Assembly: GCF_001296045.1 (NCBI RefSeq)
Contig: NZ_LJHS01000022.1
Coordinates: forward strand, 1 to 64,000
Direction of reading: 5' to 3'
DNA length: 64,000 nt
DNA from: Rhizobium sp. AAP43
GTDB lineage: Bacteria; Pseudomonadota; Alphaproteobacteria; Rhizobiales; Rhizobiaceae
A model generated the notes under the pieces. It saw nothing but the letters and a program-made list of their open reading frames with translations. It made no database searches and was not told where the DNA came from. Every line of letters starts with the position of its first letter. The first letter of the stretch is position 1. The position numbers were made by a program, and so were the translations under genes. Shown piece by piece: positions 35,154 through 44,171 of this stretch.

Positions 35154-35548
35154 TAATCACGACTAGATTAGTATGCTAAAGTTCTACGCCGTTAGGGAAT
35201 TGGTAACCCGTAAGCCCTTCCCTTCAGGCACACGGATTTCAAAAGGCCATACCGCCCGGTTCTGACCGTGCGCACCTATGCCGAAAAAAGTTGAAGATCC
35301 CGAGTTTGTCTGACAACGTGACAGCGAAGTCAGCATCGGAAAACCACCAGCATCGGGAGAGTATCCGCACAGATGCAGACATCGCTTCGGGAGGAGTGCA
35401 GCAGGACGCTTTAGGCGGCAAGTAAGCCAGCCAGAGGCCCGGTTGCGGCTTCTCTCATCACCACACACGGATCGCCGGCCCGTCATTCCGATCCACCCTT
35501 CGTTCTTCGTCTGCCCGCAGCGGACCACTTTTCCGATCCGGAGCCTTC
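35154..35548. other. Intergenic region without recognisable gene
   Basis: About 395 bases before the EamA gene. I see no convincing coding frame, RNA gene, or repeat. A 114-codon minus-strand frame at 35184-35528 has no ribosome binding site or recognisable protein. It should contain the EamA promoter and may hold an sRNA. Confidence 0.5.
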
Positions 35549-36484
35549 ATGTCGACCACCTCCACCTCGTCTTCGCCCTCCTCGACATCGACCGGAGGAT
35601 GGGCCGCCTTTGCGGGCCCCGCCGTCATGCTTCTCGGCATGCTGCTCTTTGCGCTCAATGATGCCATGGGCAAATGGCTGGTCGCCAGTTACGGCCTCGG
35701 ACAGGTGATCTTCATTCGCAGCATCGCCGCCCTCATCATCCTCGCACCCTTTCTCTGGATGGCCGGTCGGAAGCCAATCGTCGAGGCTGAACGCCCCGCC
35801 CTCCAGTTTGCTCGCGTGGTTTTCTCCACGCTCGAACTCTTCTGCTTCTACTATGCGGTCATGTATCTGCCCTTGGCCGACGTCATGACCTACTGGCTCG
35901 CAGCCCCGATCTATGTCGCCGCCGCCGCCCCCTTCCTGCTCGGTGAAAAGGTCGGATGGCGACGCTGGACGGCGATCGCGATCGGCTTTGTCGGCGTCAT
36001 CATCACACTCGAACCGTCGAGTGCGATGTTCACCATGCCAGCCGTCATCTCGATCATCGGCACAGCAGCCTTCGCCTTCATGATGCTGTCCGGCCGCAGT
36101 CTTCGTGGCACGCCGGACAAAACGCTCGTCTTTTTCCAGACCGCAGGTGCCGCATTGATCGGTCTGGTCATGGCGCCGTTGGACTGGACGCCGCTGACTT
36201 CGATATCCGAGGTCCTCATGCTCGGTCTCCTGGGTATCGTCGCAATGGGTGCGCATATGCTGGTCAACCGGGCCCTGAAGATCTCGGACGCAGCGACCGT
36301 TGCCCCCTTGCAGTACACGCTTCTGCTCTGGGCCGTTGTCTTCGGCTGGTTCTTCTTCTGGGAAGTGCCACGCCTGACCATGGTCATTGGCGCATCACTG
36401 ATCGTGGGCTCCGGGCTCTTCATCTTCTTCCGCGAACAGCAGCTGAAGAAGCGCGACAAAGTTCTGCCTGCCATCCCGGAATAA
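35549..36484 (+). CDS. EamA-family (DMT superfamily) transporter
   Basis: A 311-residue inner-membrane protein with ten hydrophobic segments arranged as two EamA repeats (residues about 17-150 and 160-300). The segment LGMLLFALNDAMGKWLVASYG in the first helix pair (residues about 31-51) is typical of the RhaT/YdcZ-like drug/metabolite transporters. Export or import of small metabolites is expected but the substrate is unknown. A 25-residue Ser/Thr-rich cytosolic tail precedes the first helix. A strong bidirectional terminator follows. Confidence 0.85.
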   Translation: MSTTSTSSSPSSTSTGGWAAFAGPAVMLLGMLLFALNDAMGKWLVASYGLGQVIFIRSIAALIILAPFLWMAGRKPIVEAERPALQFARVVFSTLELFCFYYAVMYLPLADVMTYWLAAPIYVAAAAPFLLGEKVGWRRWTAIAIGFVGVIITLEPSSAMFTMPAVISIIGTAAFAFMMLSGRSLRGTPDKTLVFFQTAGAALIGLVMAPLDWTPLTSISEVLMLGLLGIVAMGAHMLVNRALKISDAATVAPLQYTLLLWAVVFGWFFFWEVPRLTMVIGASLIVGSGLFIFFREQQLKKRDKVLPAIPE

Positions 36485-36517
36485 GACCAGCTTCCTCTGA
36501 GGATAGATCTGAAATGC

Positions 36518-36553
36518 AGAAGCCCGCAGCGTAATGACACGCTGCGGGCTTCT
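36518..36553. terminator. Bidirectional terminator between the EamA gene and dctP
   Basis: A 15-bp perfect stem (AGAAGCCCGCAGCGT with ACGCTGCGGGCTTCT) around AATGAC lies between two convergent genes, so it probably serves both. Confidence 0.88.
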
Positions 36554-36593
36554 TCTGGTTGTGGATCAGGACCACGACCAGGGAGACTTTGGC

Positions 36594-37598
36594 TTACTTG
36601 CGAGCTTCCTCGATCTTGGCGAGAATCTGATCGACGACATCAGCACCGATCGCGTCCTTGTGCTTCTCGTAGACAATCTTGGACTTCTCGCGGATACGGG
36701 CCTGCTCGTCAGCGGACAGGACGTTCACCTCAAGACCGGCGGCCTTGATCTTTTCCAGCGACTTCTTGTTGAGGTCGGCAATGACCGAACGCTCGACATC
36801 GCGGCCAACGACTGCGCACTCGCGAAGAGCGGTCTGCTCTTCAGGGGTGTAGGTGTCGAAAATCGCCTTGGAGAAGAGGAAGAGGAACGGCGTATAGGCG
36901 TGGTTCGTCTCGGTGATGTACTTCTGCACTTCGAAGAACTTCGAGGTATCGATCGTCACGTAGGGGTTTTCCTGCGCGTCGATCGTCTTGGTTTCCAGCG
37001 CCGAGAACACTTCACCAAACGCCATCGGAGTGGCATTTGCGCCGAGGTTTTGGAAGGTATCGAGGAAGATGTTGTTCTGCATGACGCGAACCTTCATGCC
37101 CTCGAAGTCTTCCCACTTGGTCACCGGACGAACCGAGTTGGACAGGTTGCGGAAGCCGTTTTCCCAGTATGCGAGATTGACCAGTCCGACGGCTGCCATC
37201 TTCTCGTTCATCATGGTGCCGAAATCGCCGTCCAGAACCTTGTAGGCTTCGTCAGCCGACGAGAACAAGAACGGAAGATCGAAGACGCCGAGTGCCGGCT
37301 CGATGCCGACCAGCGGCGAGGACGAGGTGACGACTGCTTCCTGGACGCCCGAGCGCAGGGCCTGGGTTGCCTGAAGGTCACCGCCGAGAGCGCCACCCCA
37401 GAAGGCCTGTAGCTTCAGCTTGCCGCCGGACTTTTCATCCAGGCACTTCTGCATGGCGTCAATGCCATTGCCGACCGGGTGGTCCGCATTGATACCGTTC
37501 GAGACGCGGATAGTGCGTTCATTGAACTCTGCGAACGCAGGGGCTGCGCCAGAAACCGCAAAGGCAATTGCGGTGGTTGCGAGTAGAAACTTCCTCAT
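36594..37598 (-). CDS. dctP: TRAP transporter substrate-binding protein
   Basis: A 334-residue periplasmic DctP-type protein. The signal peptide covers residues 1-23 (ending APAFA). TRAP-specific motifs are GALGGDLQATQALRSG and the carboxylate-binding region GFRNLSNSVRP with the conserved arginine near residue 150, followed by MKVRVMQNNIFLDTFQNLGA. It should bind a carboxylate such as a sugar acid. It is the last gene of the FAH-dctQ-dctM-dctP unit. GGGAGG precedes the start by 7 bases. Confidence 0.92.
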   Translation of the reverse strand: MRKFLLATTAIAFAVSGAAPAFAEFNERTIRVSNGINADHPVGNGIDAMQKCLDEKSGGKLKLQAFWGGALGGDLQATQALRSGVQEAVVTSSSPLVGIEPALGVFDLPFLFSSADEAYKVLDGDFGTMMNEKMAAVGLVNLAYWENGFRNLSNSVRPVTKWEDFEGMKVRVMQNNIFLDTFQNLGANATPMAFGEVFSALETKTIDAQENPYVTIDTSKFFEVQKYITETNHAYTPFLFLFSKAIFDTYTPEEQTALRECAVVGRDVERSVIADLNKKSLEKIKAAGLEVNVLSADEQARIREKSKIVYEKHKDAIGADVVDQILAKIEEARK

Positions 37599-37647
37599 AA
37601 GATATCCTCCCTTGGATTGACGATGAGACGGCAGAAAAGCTTGGGCG

Positions 37648-38925
37648 TCACCTCAGCCATTGAGCTGGAACGATGACGATCTCTGGAAAGACCACCAGCA
37701 GCATCAGCACGGCGATCTGAGCGAGGAGGAAGGGCGTAACGCCCGTAATCACCTTGCCAAGCGGCACGCGGCCGACTCCGCTGACGACGTTGAGCACAAC
37801 GCCGACCGGCGGCGTAATCAGGCCGATGCAGCAGTTCATGATGAACATCACGCCGAAATAGACCGGATCGATGCCTGCCTGCTTGATGATCGGCATCAGC
37901 ACCGGCGTCAGGATCAGGATCGTTGGCGTCAGGTCGAGTGCCGTGCCGACGACGAGCACCAGAAGCATGATGACGAACATCAACAGCATCGGGCGGTCGA
38001 TCAACGGTTCGATATAGCCCGTGATCTCACCGGGAATGTTGGCAGCCGTGATCAGCCAGGCGGAAACCAGCGCTGCGCAGACCAGGAACATGATGATCGA
38101 CGTGGTCTTTGCCGCCTGCAGGATAACGTGTGGCAGGTCTTTCGGCTTCAGTTCGCGGTAAATCACCATACCGACGAACATGGCATAGGCGGCTGCAATG
38201 ACGGCCGCCTCGGTCGGCGTCACCACACCAGCCTTGATGCCGCCCAGAATGATCACCGGCATGCCGAGAGCCCAGGCTGCACGGCCTGTCACGCGAAGCC
38301 GCTCGGCCGAAGATGCCTTGGGCAAAGGCACGATGTTGTCCTTGCGCACAGTGATCTGCCAGGCCACGACCAGCGCTACGCCCATCAGAATACCGGGCAC
38401 GATGCCGGCCATGAAGAGCTGCGTGATCGAGACATTGGCCGCGACGCCGAAAACGATAAAGGCCATGGACGGCGGAATGACCGGCGCAATGATGCCGCCA
38501 GACGCAATGAGACCCGCCGAGCGCGGCACGTTGTATCCGGCCTTGGCCATCATCGGAATGAGGATCGCCGCAAGCGCTGCCGTATCAGCCGCAGCCGAAC
38601 CGGAAATGCTGGCCATAATGACGGCCGCCACAATGGCAACGATGCCGAGGCCGCCGCGGACATGGCCGACACAGGCAACAGCGAAATCGATGATGCGGCG
38701 GGAAAGGCCACCGGAATTCATCAGTTCGCCGGCGAGCACAAAAAACGGAATGGCAAGCAGCGTGAAGGTATCAGCGCCGGCGATCATGTTCTGGGCAATG
38801 ATCTGGCTGTTGAACATGCCCATGTACCACATGAGCGTGACGCCACAGAACATCAGCGAGAAAGCAACCGGCACGCCAACCGCCATGGCAGCGAGAAGCG
38901 AGACGATGAAGACGATAAGGGTCAT
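37648..38925 (-). CDS. dctM: TRAP transporter large permease
   Basis: A 425-residue membrane protein of 12 or more helices in the DctM family. Signature regions are FFVLAGELMNSGGLSRRIIDFA, the conserved SGSAAADTAALAAILIPMM, and GLITPPVGVVLNVVSGV near the C-terminus. It forms the sodium-coupled channel with DctQ. Its ATG overlaps the dctQ stop by 1 base. Confidence 0.93.
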   Translation of the reverse strand: MTLIVFIVSLLAAMAVGVPVAFSLMFCGVTLMWYMGMFNSQIIAQNMIAGADTFTLLAIPFFVLAGELMNSGGLSRRIIDFAVACVGHVRGGLGIVAIVAAVIMASISGSAAADTAALAAILIPMMAKAGYNVPRSAGLIASGGIIAPVIPPSMAFIVFGVAANVSITQLFMAGIVPGILMGVALVVAWQITVRKDNIVPLPKASSAERLRVTGRAAWALGMPVIILGGIKAGVVTPTEAAVIAAAYAMFVGMVIYRELKPKDLPHVILQAAKTTSIIMFLVCAALVSAWLITAANIPGEITGYIEPLIDRPMLLMFVIMLLVLVVGTALDLTPTILILTPVLMPIIKQAGIDPVYFGVMFIMNCCIGLITPPVGVVLNVVSGVGRVPLGKVITGVTPFLLAQIAVLMLLVVFPEIVIVPAQWLR

Positions 38926-39458
38926 CAGGCACGCTCCGACAGTTTTTCGAGGCTAAGGTTCTCTCCGGCAAAGGCGGCGATTTCTTCATCTGTCGCGCGA
39001 CCGCTCAAAAGCCGGACCAGGCGCTCAAGCGCGATCAGCGCACAGCCGCCACCAGTGAAGAAGCCGATGCCGTAGACCCAGCCCATCGACAGACCGGTCA
39101 CGGGCGCAGCCATGCTGGCATTGATCGGTAACTGCTTCCAGGTGCCCCAGAAGAACAGCAGGGACACGCCGAGAATGACCAGATTGCTGATGATCATGCA
39201 GACGACACGCCCCCGGCGGCCGAGGACGGCGACCAGCGATTCGACACCGAGGTGCCCGTATTCTCGGAAACCGACGACGGCCCCGATGAAGGTCAGCCAG
39301 ACGAAGAAGTAACGCGCCAATTCATCGGAAACGGTGAGGCCCGAATTGAGTGCGTATCGCAGGATCACATTGACGAAGACCATCACGGCCATGCCCGACA
39401 GGAGCAGGATGAGAAGCCATTCGAGAATGCGGTAGAAGAGGTCGATGATCTTGGTCAT
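38925..39458 (-). CDS. dctQ: TRAP transporter small permease
   Basis: A 177-residue membrane protein with four helices. TVSDELARYFFVWLTFIGAV is the DctQ signature. The start at 39458 is taken because the family's N-terminal helix begins there; the longer frame from 39539 runs into the upstream hydrolase gene. It lies 5 bases after the FAH-family gene and is co-transcribed with it. Confidence 0.88.
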   Translation of the reverse strand: MTKIIDLFYRILEWLLILLLSGMAVMVFVNVILRYALNSGLTVSDELARYFFVWLTFIGAVVGFREYGHLGVESLVAVLGRRGRVVCMIISNLVILGVSLLFFWGTWKQLPINASMAAPVTGLSMGWVYGIGFFTGGGCALIALERLVRLLSGRATDEEIAAFAGENLSLEKLSERA

Positions 39459-39463
39459 TCGTC

Positions 39464-40633
39464 TCACACCTTGTTGAGAAGGCCGCGTTCGGCGAGATTG
39501 CGAAACAGAGCGCGCGTGCCGAATGTCCATTCGGGACACGCATCGGTGCGATCGACCCAGTTGACGAGCCGGCCGAGCTTCGGCGTGAAGATCTCGACGC
39601 GATCCCCAACCTCATGGGTGAAACCGAGCCCCGCTCCCCTGCGATCCTTGACCGGCGCAAACATCGTACCGAGAAACAGAACGGCGCCATCGGGGTACTG
39701 GTGATTGCGGTTGCGCAGTTGCGAGACCAGATTCTCAGGCGAACGGCTGATCGCCTGCATGGGGCTTTCGCCCGTCATCTCAAAGCCGTCTTCACCATGC
39801 ACCAGAAGCGAGACGCGCACTTTGCTGAGGACATCGAGCGTGAATTGCCCGTCAAACAGGCGGATGAACGGACCGATGGAGCAGGAGGCATTGTTATCCT
39901 TGGCTTTGCCGAGAAGCAGCGCCGAACGACCTTCGACGTCACGCAGATTGACGTCATTGCCAAGTGCAGCCCCGACAATCCGACCATCCGAGCGTACGGC
40001 AAGCACGACCTCGGGCTCAGGGTTGTTCCAGTGGGAGATCGGATGAATGCCGACAAGGTCGCCACAGGCGACGGAAGACATCGGCTGCGCCTTGGTGAAG
40101 ATTTCGGCATCGGGACCGATGCCAACTTCGAGATATTGCGACCAGAGGCCCATGTCCTGCAGCAGGGCCTTGACCTTGGCGGCCTGTTCGGACCCCGCCA
40201 CGAGGCCGCGCAGGCTGTCGCCCAGAACCGGCGCCAGCTTGGCACGGATATCCTGAGCACGCGCCGCATCGCCCTTGGCCTGCTCTTCGATCACGCGCTC
40301 CAGCATGCTGTCGGCGAAGGTCACACCGGCCGCTTTCACGGCCTGGAGATCGATCGGCGCCAGCAACCGGCCCGACGCACCACTCAGGAAGGCATCCAGA
40401 TCCCCAAGATCACTGAATTCTGCTGTCACCAGAAGCCGGTCGGATAGTCCGTCAATTTCGAGCAGCCCGGAGACCGTTGGCGACAGGCTACTGAGATCGA
40501 ACACGCGGCCGGCGCTCACAAGCACCGGGCACGGACCACCTGCTGCGTTTGACCAGACGCGCCCGACAAGGATCGCATCAGCGGCGTCTTCCGGCAGGAT
40601 ATCGACGGACTTCAGGTTATGCTTCGGCGCCAA
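39464..40633 (-). CDS. Fumarylacetoacetate hydrolase (FAH)-family enzyme of sugar-acid breakdown
   Basis: A 389-residue FAH-fold protein. The metal and substrate residues are spread over residues about 190-300: PEVVLAVRSDGRIVGAALGNDVNLRD and KDNNASCSIGPFIRLFD. Members of this long form act as 2-keto-3-deoxy-L-arabonate dehydratase (AraD1) or as 2,4-diketo-3-deoxy-aldonate hydrolase, both of which use a 2-keto-3-deoxy acid. The IlvD/Edd and dehydrogenase genes 3-6 kb away fit either role. The start codon is TTG at 40633 with GAGGAGGAGG upstream. First gene of the transporter unit, preceded by a GntR operator. Confidence 0.8.
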   Translation of the reverse strand: MAPKHNLKSVDILPEDAADAILVGRVWSNAAGGPCPVLVSAGRVFDLSSLSPTVSGLLEIDGLSDRLLVTAEFSDLGDLDAFLSGASGRLLAPIDLQAVKAAGVTFADSMLERVIEEQAKGDAARAQDIRAKLAPVLGDSLRGLVAGSEQAAKVKALLQDMGLWSQYLEVGIGPDAEIFTKAQPMSSVACGDLVGIHPISHWNNPEPEVVLAVRSDGRIVGAALGNDVNLRDVEGRSALLLGKAKDNNASCSIGPFIRLFDGQFTLDVLSKVRVSLLVHGEDGFEMTGESPMQAISRSPENLVSQLRNRNHQYPDGAVLFLGTMFAPVKDRRGAGLGFTHEVGDRVEIFTPKLGRLVNWVDRTDACPEWTFGTRALFRNLAERGLLNKV

Positions 40634-40685
40634 GACGGGCCTCCTCCTCCTCAGGCAAGGGACACCCTCCTGTCACCTCGCCCTA

Positions 40686-40704
40686 TTGTCAGGATGTCTG
40701 ACAA
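40686..40704. promoter_or_regulatory. Candidate GntR/FadR-type operator upstream of the FAH-dctQMP unit
   Basis: TTGTCAG and CTGACAA form a perfect 7-base dyad with a 5-base spacer, 53 bases before the TTG start. FadR-type regulators bind TNGTNNNACNA-type dyads. A related site lies at 43095-43113 before the divergent unit. Confidence 0.55.
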
Positions 40705-40806
40705 CTCTCCATTCAAATCATTAAGGACAGATCCCTGTCCTGTCTAGCCCCATCCAGTCACTGACTGCAGTTTACCCCGGATAGCAGGCTCTCAGGCCTT
40801 TCATGT

Positions 40807-41529
40807 CTAGTCGAGACTGAGGGCGATGCGGCTTGCCGCCCCGTGCAAATGGGCCCGCATCGCCTCGCGGGCCGCCGCTGGATCGCGACTGGCAATTGCA
40901 TCACGCAGGGCCACATGCTCGGCAATCGTCGCTTCGACGATCTCCTCAAGCACCGCTCGCGCCCGTGCCGCATTGATGGCAAGGCTGATCCGCTCAGCGA
41001 TAAACCCGATGAACAACGCGAAGTATTCGTTATGGGTTGCCTCGGCAACAACGCGGTGGAAGGCAAGATCTGCAACGATCCCCTGGTCTGTCCATTTTTC
41101 CGTACCGGTCATCTGCGCAAGCGCTGCATCGATCCTCGCAAGGTCGTCCGGCGTATGATGCACAGCCGCCAGCCCAGCGGCCTCGACTTCCAGCGGCACG
41201 CGAAGCTGGAACAGCGCCCTGAAACTTTGCGGGTCGAATAGCTCACCATCCTTGATCCGGATGAGACGGGCCGAGCGCTCGCTGACAAAGGCGCCGACAC
41301 CCTGACGGGTTTCCACCATGCCTTCGTTGCGCAATTGGGCAATGGCTTCGCGGATCACGGAACGGCTGACGCCCAACGTCTTTGCCAGAACATGCTCGGT
41401 CGGCAGCTTGTCGCCAGGCTTCAGTCGGGATTCGCTGATCTCCGATGCAAGATGCGCAGCAATCCGCGCTGGCAAATGCTCGCTGCGCCTGATTTGCCCG
41501 ATATTGAACTGCCCGATCTCGGTCGACAT
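40807..41529 (-). CDS. FadR-subfamily GntR transcriptional regulator
   Basis: A 240-residue regulator with a GntR winged helix (residues about 20-85, containing KLPTEHVLAKTLGVSRSVIRE and GMVETRQGVGAFV) and a C-terminal helical FCD domain that binds carboxylates through a metal site. FadR-type regulators usually repress a nearby catabolic operon and release DNA on binding the substrate or an intermediate. Related dyads upstream of both operons support control of the whole locus. It lies 37 bases downstream of the GlcD-like gene. Confidence 0.9.
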   Translation of the reverse strand: MSTEIGQFNIGQIRRSEHLPARIAAHLASEISESRLKPGDKLPTEHVLAKTLGVSRSVIREAIAQLRNEGMVETRQGVGAFVSERSARLIRIKDGELFDPQSFRALFQLRVPLEVEAAGLAAVHHTPDDLARIDAALAQMTGTEKWTDQGIVADLAFHRVVAEATHNEYFALFIGFIAERISLAINAARARAVLEEIVEATIAEHVALRDAIASRDPAAAREAMRAHLHGAASRIALSLD

Positions 41530-41566
41530 GTCTGCCTTATCTCCCTACCCTGCCGCCGGTTGTTCA

Positions 41567-43000
41567 TCAATCCGGATCGAAATTCAATTGGCAACCGCGA
41601 TTCATGATCAATCCCGGATCGACCGCACGCTTGATAGCACCAAGAAGCCGTGCCTGCGCATCCGGCAGCCGCGAGACGAAGTCAGCCTTCTTCAACCGAC
41701 CGACCCCATGTTCGGCGCTGATCGAGCCACCGAAGAGGTAGAGCACTTCGTTGATGGCTGTCTTCGCTCGGTAGAGATAGGCATCGATCTCCTCCCGCGT
41801 GAGCCCGTTCGGCGGCAGGACATTCAGATGCACATTGCCGTCGCCGACATGGCCATAGGAAACACAGAGTGCATCCGGCAACTGCTCCATGACAGCCGCT
41901 TCGGCCTCATGCACGAAATCGGCAAGCCGCGACAGGGGAACGGAGACATCGGTGCGAAGATGCGCGCCACGCCTCGCCTGGCCCTCGTTCATGCCCTCGC
42001 GGAAGAGCCAGAGATTGCGCGACTGGGCCTTGGATGCGGCGACTACACCATCGAGCACCAGCCCCTCCTCCATCACGCCCTCAAGGAAGCGATGCATCAG
42101 ATCCTCGATATCGACCAGACCGGATCCGGCAATTTCCATCAAAACATAGGCCGGATAATCAGCCGCGATTGGCATGAGGAGATCCGGCATAGCCTCGCGG
42201 GCAAGCGTGAAGGCAACCGGCGGCATGAATTCGAAGGCCGACATCAGATCGCAGCAATCCCGCCTTGCCCGCCGATAAAGGGCAATGGCGTCCGACAAAG
42301 CGTTGAGACCGACAAGTGCCGTGGCGACCTGTTCGGCTGGCGGCAGGAGCTTGACCGAGACCGCCGTGATAATGCCGAGCGTCCCTTCGGCGCCGATGAA
42401 CAATTGCTTGAGGTCGATACCGCGATTGTCCTTGCGCAGGGTCGATAGACCGTCGAAGACGGAACCATCGGGCAAAACCACTTCAAGACCCAGCACCAGT
42501 TCGCGGGTCATTCCATAGCGCAGCACATTGATACCGCCTGCATTGGTCGAGACGTTACCGCCGATCCGGCACGATCCTTGGGCACCAAGCGCCAGCGGGA
42601 AATAGAGCCCGGCAGCCTCCACCTTGTCCTTGAAATCGGAAAGGATCGCCCCGGCTTCGACGGTGGCGGAAAAATCATCGGCATCGATCCGACGGATAGC
42701 CGTCATCCGCTCCAGACTGATGACCACTTGCCGGGCCGGATCATCAGGCGTTGCCCCGAGCACCAGACCCGTATTGCCACCCTGCGGCACGATGGAAAGA
42801 CCAAGACCGGAGATTGCCTGAACCGCGGCAGAGACATCAGCCGTGCTGCGTGGCCGGATGACCGCGACGGCACTGGACGTCACATCGCCATGCCAATCCC
42901 GGCAATAACGCTCCACCTCGGGGCCAGACAGCACCAGATCAGCTCCAAGTAGGCTCTCCAATGCTTCAACGTGACCACCCAGTTTCCCCTCAGCGACCAT
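41567..43000 (-). CDS. FAD-linked oxidase (GlcD/D-2-hydroxyacid dehydrogenase type)
   Basis: A 477-residue VAO-fold enzyme with an FAD-binding PCMH domain (residues about 40-220; IVPQGGNTGLVLGATP and GSCRIGGNVSTNAGGINVLRYG bind the dinucleotide) and a C-terminal FAD-oxidase domain with YGHVGDGNVHLNVLP and the EHGVGRLKK metal/active-site motif. It is closest to glycolate oxidase GlcD, D-lactate and D-2-hydroxyglutarate dehydrogenases. In this locus it could oxidise the short hydroxy acid released by the FAH-family enzyme. Substrate is inferred only. Confidence 0.85.
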   Translation of the reverse strand: MVAEGKLGGHVEALESLLGADLVLSGPEVERYCRDWHGDVTSSAVAVIRPRSTADVSAAVQAISGLGLSIVPQGGNTGLVLGATPDDPARQVVISLERMTAIRRIDADDFSATVEAGAILSDFKDKVEAAGLYFPLALGAQGSCRIGGNVSTNAGGINVLRYGMTRELVLGLEVVLPDGSVFDGLSTLRKDNRGIDLKQLFIGAEGTLGIITAVSVKLLPPAEQVATALVGLNALSDAIALYRRARRDCCDLMSAFEFMPPVAFTLAREAMPDLLMPIAADYPAYVLMEIAGSGLVDIEDLMHRFLEGVMEEGLVLDGVVAASKAQSRNLWLFREGMNEGQARRGAHLRTDVSVPLSRLADFVHEAEAAVMEQLPDALCVSYGHVGDGNVHLNVLPPNGLTREEIDAYLYRAKTAINEVLYLFGGSISAEHGVGRLKKADFVSRLPDAQARLLGAIKRAVDPGLIMNRGCQLNFDPD

Positions 43001-43094
43001 AGCGCTCTTTCCTTTGGCCTTACGACCATGGCCGGGGCCGACTTCGGAGGAGCCGCAGGCATGATCAACAATTCAGTTTCCAAGCGAATGATAT

Positions 43095-43113
43095 AAGGTT
43101 ATCAGACAACCTT
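43095..43113. promoter_or_regulatory. Candidate GntR/FadR-type operator between the divergent units
   Basis: A 19-base dyad centred on position 43104, with arms AAGGTTATC and GACAACCTT (8 of 9 paired). It shares the TC-N-GACAAC core with the site at 40686-40704. It lies 74 bases before the DenD-like start and 95 bases from the GlcD-like start. Confidence 0.55.
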
Positions 43114-43187
43114 ACAAATGCTTTTTTGTCGACGGCGGCTTGTTTGGATAACCACCCCGTCGGATGCTTCTGGAGGAGGAGATACGC

Positions 43188-44171
43188 ATGCATATTTTGA
43201 TTATCGGCGCAGCCGGCATGGTCGGCCGCAAGCTTGCGGAACGGCTGGTGCGCGACAGTGGGCTTGATGGCCGGGCGATCGACACGATGACACTGGTCGA
43301 TGTCGTCGCTCCAGAGGAACCGGCAGGCTTCACGGGCAAAACAAACATCCGTACCATCGACCTGTCGGCTCCGGATGCCGCCGAATCCCTGATAACCGGC
43401 CGACCGGATGTGATTTTCCACCTGGCCGCGATTGTATCGGGCGAAGCGGAGCTGGATTTCGACAAGGGATATCGCATCAATCTCGACGGCACACGCTATC
43501 TCTTCGAGGCCATTCGCATGGCCCATCAGAAAGACGGCTATCGCCCGCGCCTCGTCTTCGCCTCCTCGATTGCCGTTGTCGGCGCGCCCCTGCCCTATCC
43601 GATCCCGGACGATTTCCACACCACGCCGCTGACGAGCTACGGCACCCAGAAGGCGATTTCAGAACTTCTGCTCTCGGACTATTCCCGCAAGGGGTTCTTC
43701 GACGGCATAGGCATTCGGCTCCCCACCGTCTGCATCCGCCCGGGCAAACCGAACAAGGCCGCTTCGGGCTTCTTCTCCAACATCCTGCGCGAACCGCTGG
43801 TTGGCAAGGAAGCCGTGCTTCCGGTCAGCGAGGACGTTCGCCATTGGCACGCCTCCCCCCGCTCTGCTGTGGGCTTCATGATCCATGGCGCGACGATCGA
43901 CCTCGAAAAGGTCGGCCCCCGCCGCAACCTTTCCATGCCGGGCCTGAGCGCCACGGTGGGTGAGCAGATTGAGGCCTTGCGTCGCGTGGCCGGTGACGCT
44001 GCGGTCAGACTCATCCGCCGTGAACCGGACGAAATGATCATGCGCATGTGCGCCGGATGGGCACCCGGCTTCGAAGCCACCCGCGCCCGCGAACTGGGCT
44101 TCACCGCCGAAAGCTCGTTCGATGACATCATCCGCGTTCATATCGAAGACGAACTGGGAGGTTCGCTGTGA
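43188..44171 (+). CDS. denD: NAD-dependent epimerase/dehydratase, D-erythronate dehydrogenase-like
   Basis: A 327-residue extended SDR. NAD-binding motif ILIIGAAGMVGRKLAERL lies at residues 3-20, and the catalytic Tyr/Lys pair in SYGTQKAISE lies near residue 150. It aligns in architecture with DenD, which oxidises D-erythronate at C2, and with related sugar-acid dehydrogenases. The start at 43188 has GGAGGAGGAG 7 bases upstream. First of three tightly overlapping genes. The partner genes of the erythronate pathway (otnK, otnC, otnI) are not in the window, so the substrate may differ. Confidence 0.75.
   Translation: MHILIIGAAGMVGRKLAERLVRDSGLDGRAIDTMTLVDVVAPEEPAGFTGKTNIRTIDLSAPDAAESLITGRPDVIFHLAAIVSGEAELDFDKGYRINLDGTRYLFEAIRMAHQKDGYRPRLVFASSIAVVGAPLPYPIPDDFHTTPLTSYGTQKAISELLLSDYSRKGFFDGIGIRLPTVCIRPGKPNKAASGFFSNILREPLVGKEAVLPVSEDVRHWHASPRSAVGFMIHGATIDLEKVGPRRNLSMPGLSATVGEQIEALRRVAGDAAVRLIRREPDEMIMRMCAGWAPGFEATRARELGFTAESSFDDIIRVHIEDELGGSL

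Noticed and set aside
35184..35528. 114-codon minus-strand frame in the gap before the EamA gene
   Set aside because: Cys/Arg-rich sequence without ribosome binding site, domain or plausible composition.
37660..39075. 471-codon plus-strand frame opposite dctM
   Set aside because: Composition (His/Arg/Asp-rich, repetitive) reflects the complement of hydrophobic codons; dctM is clear.
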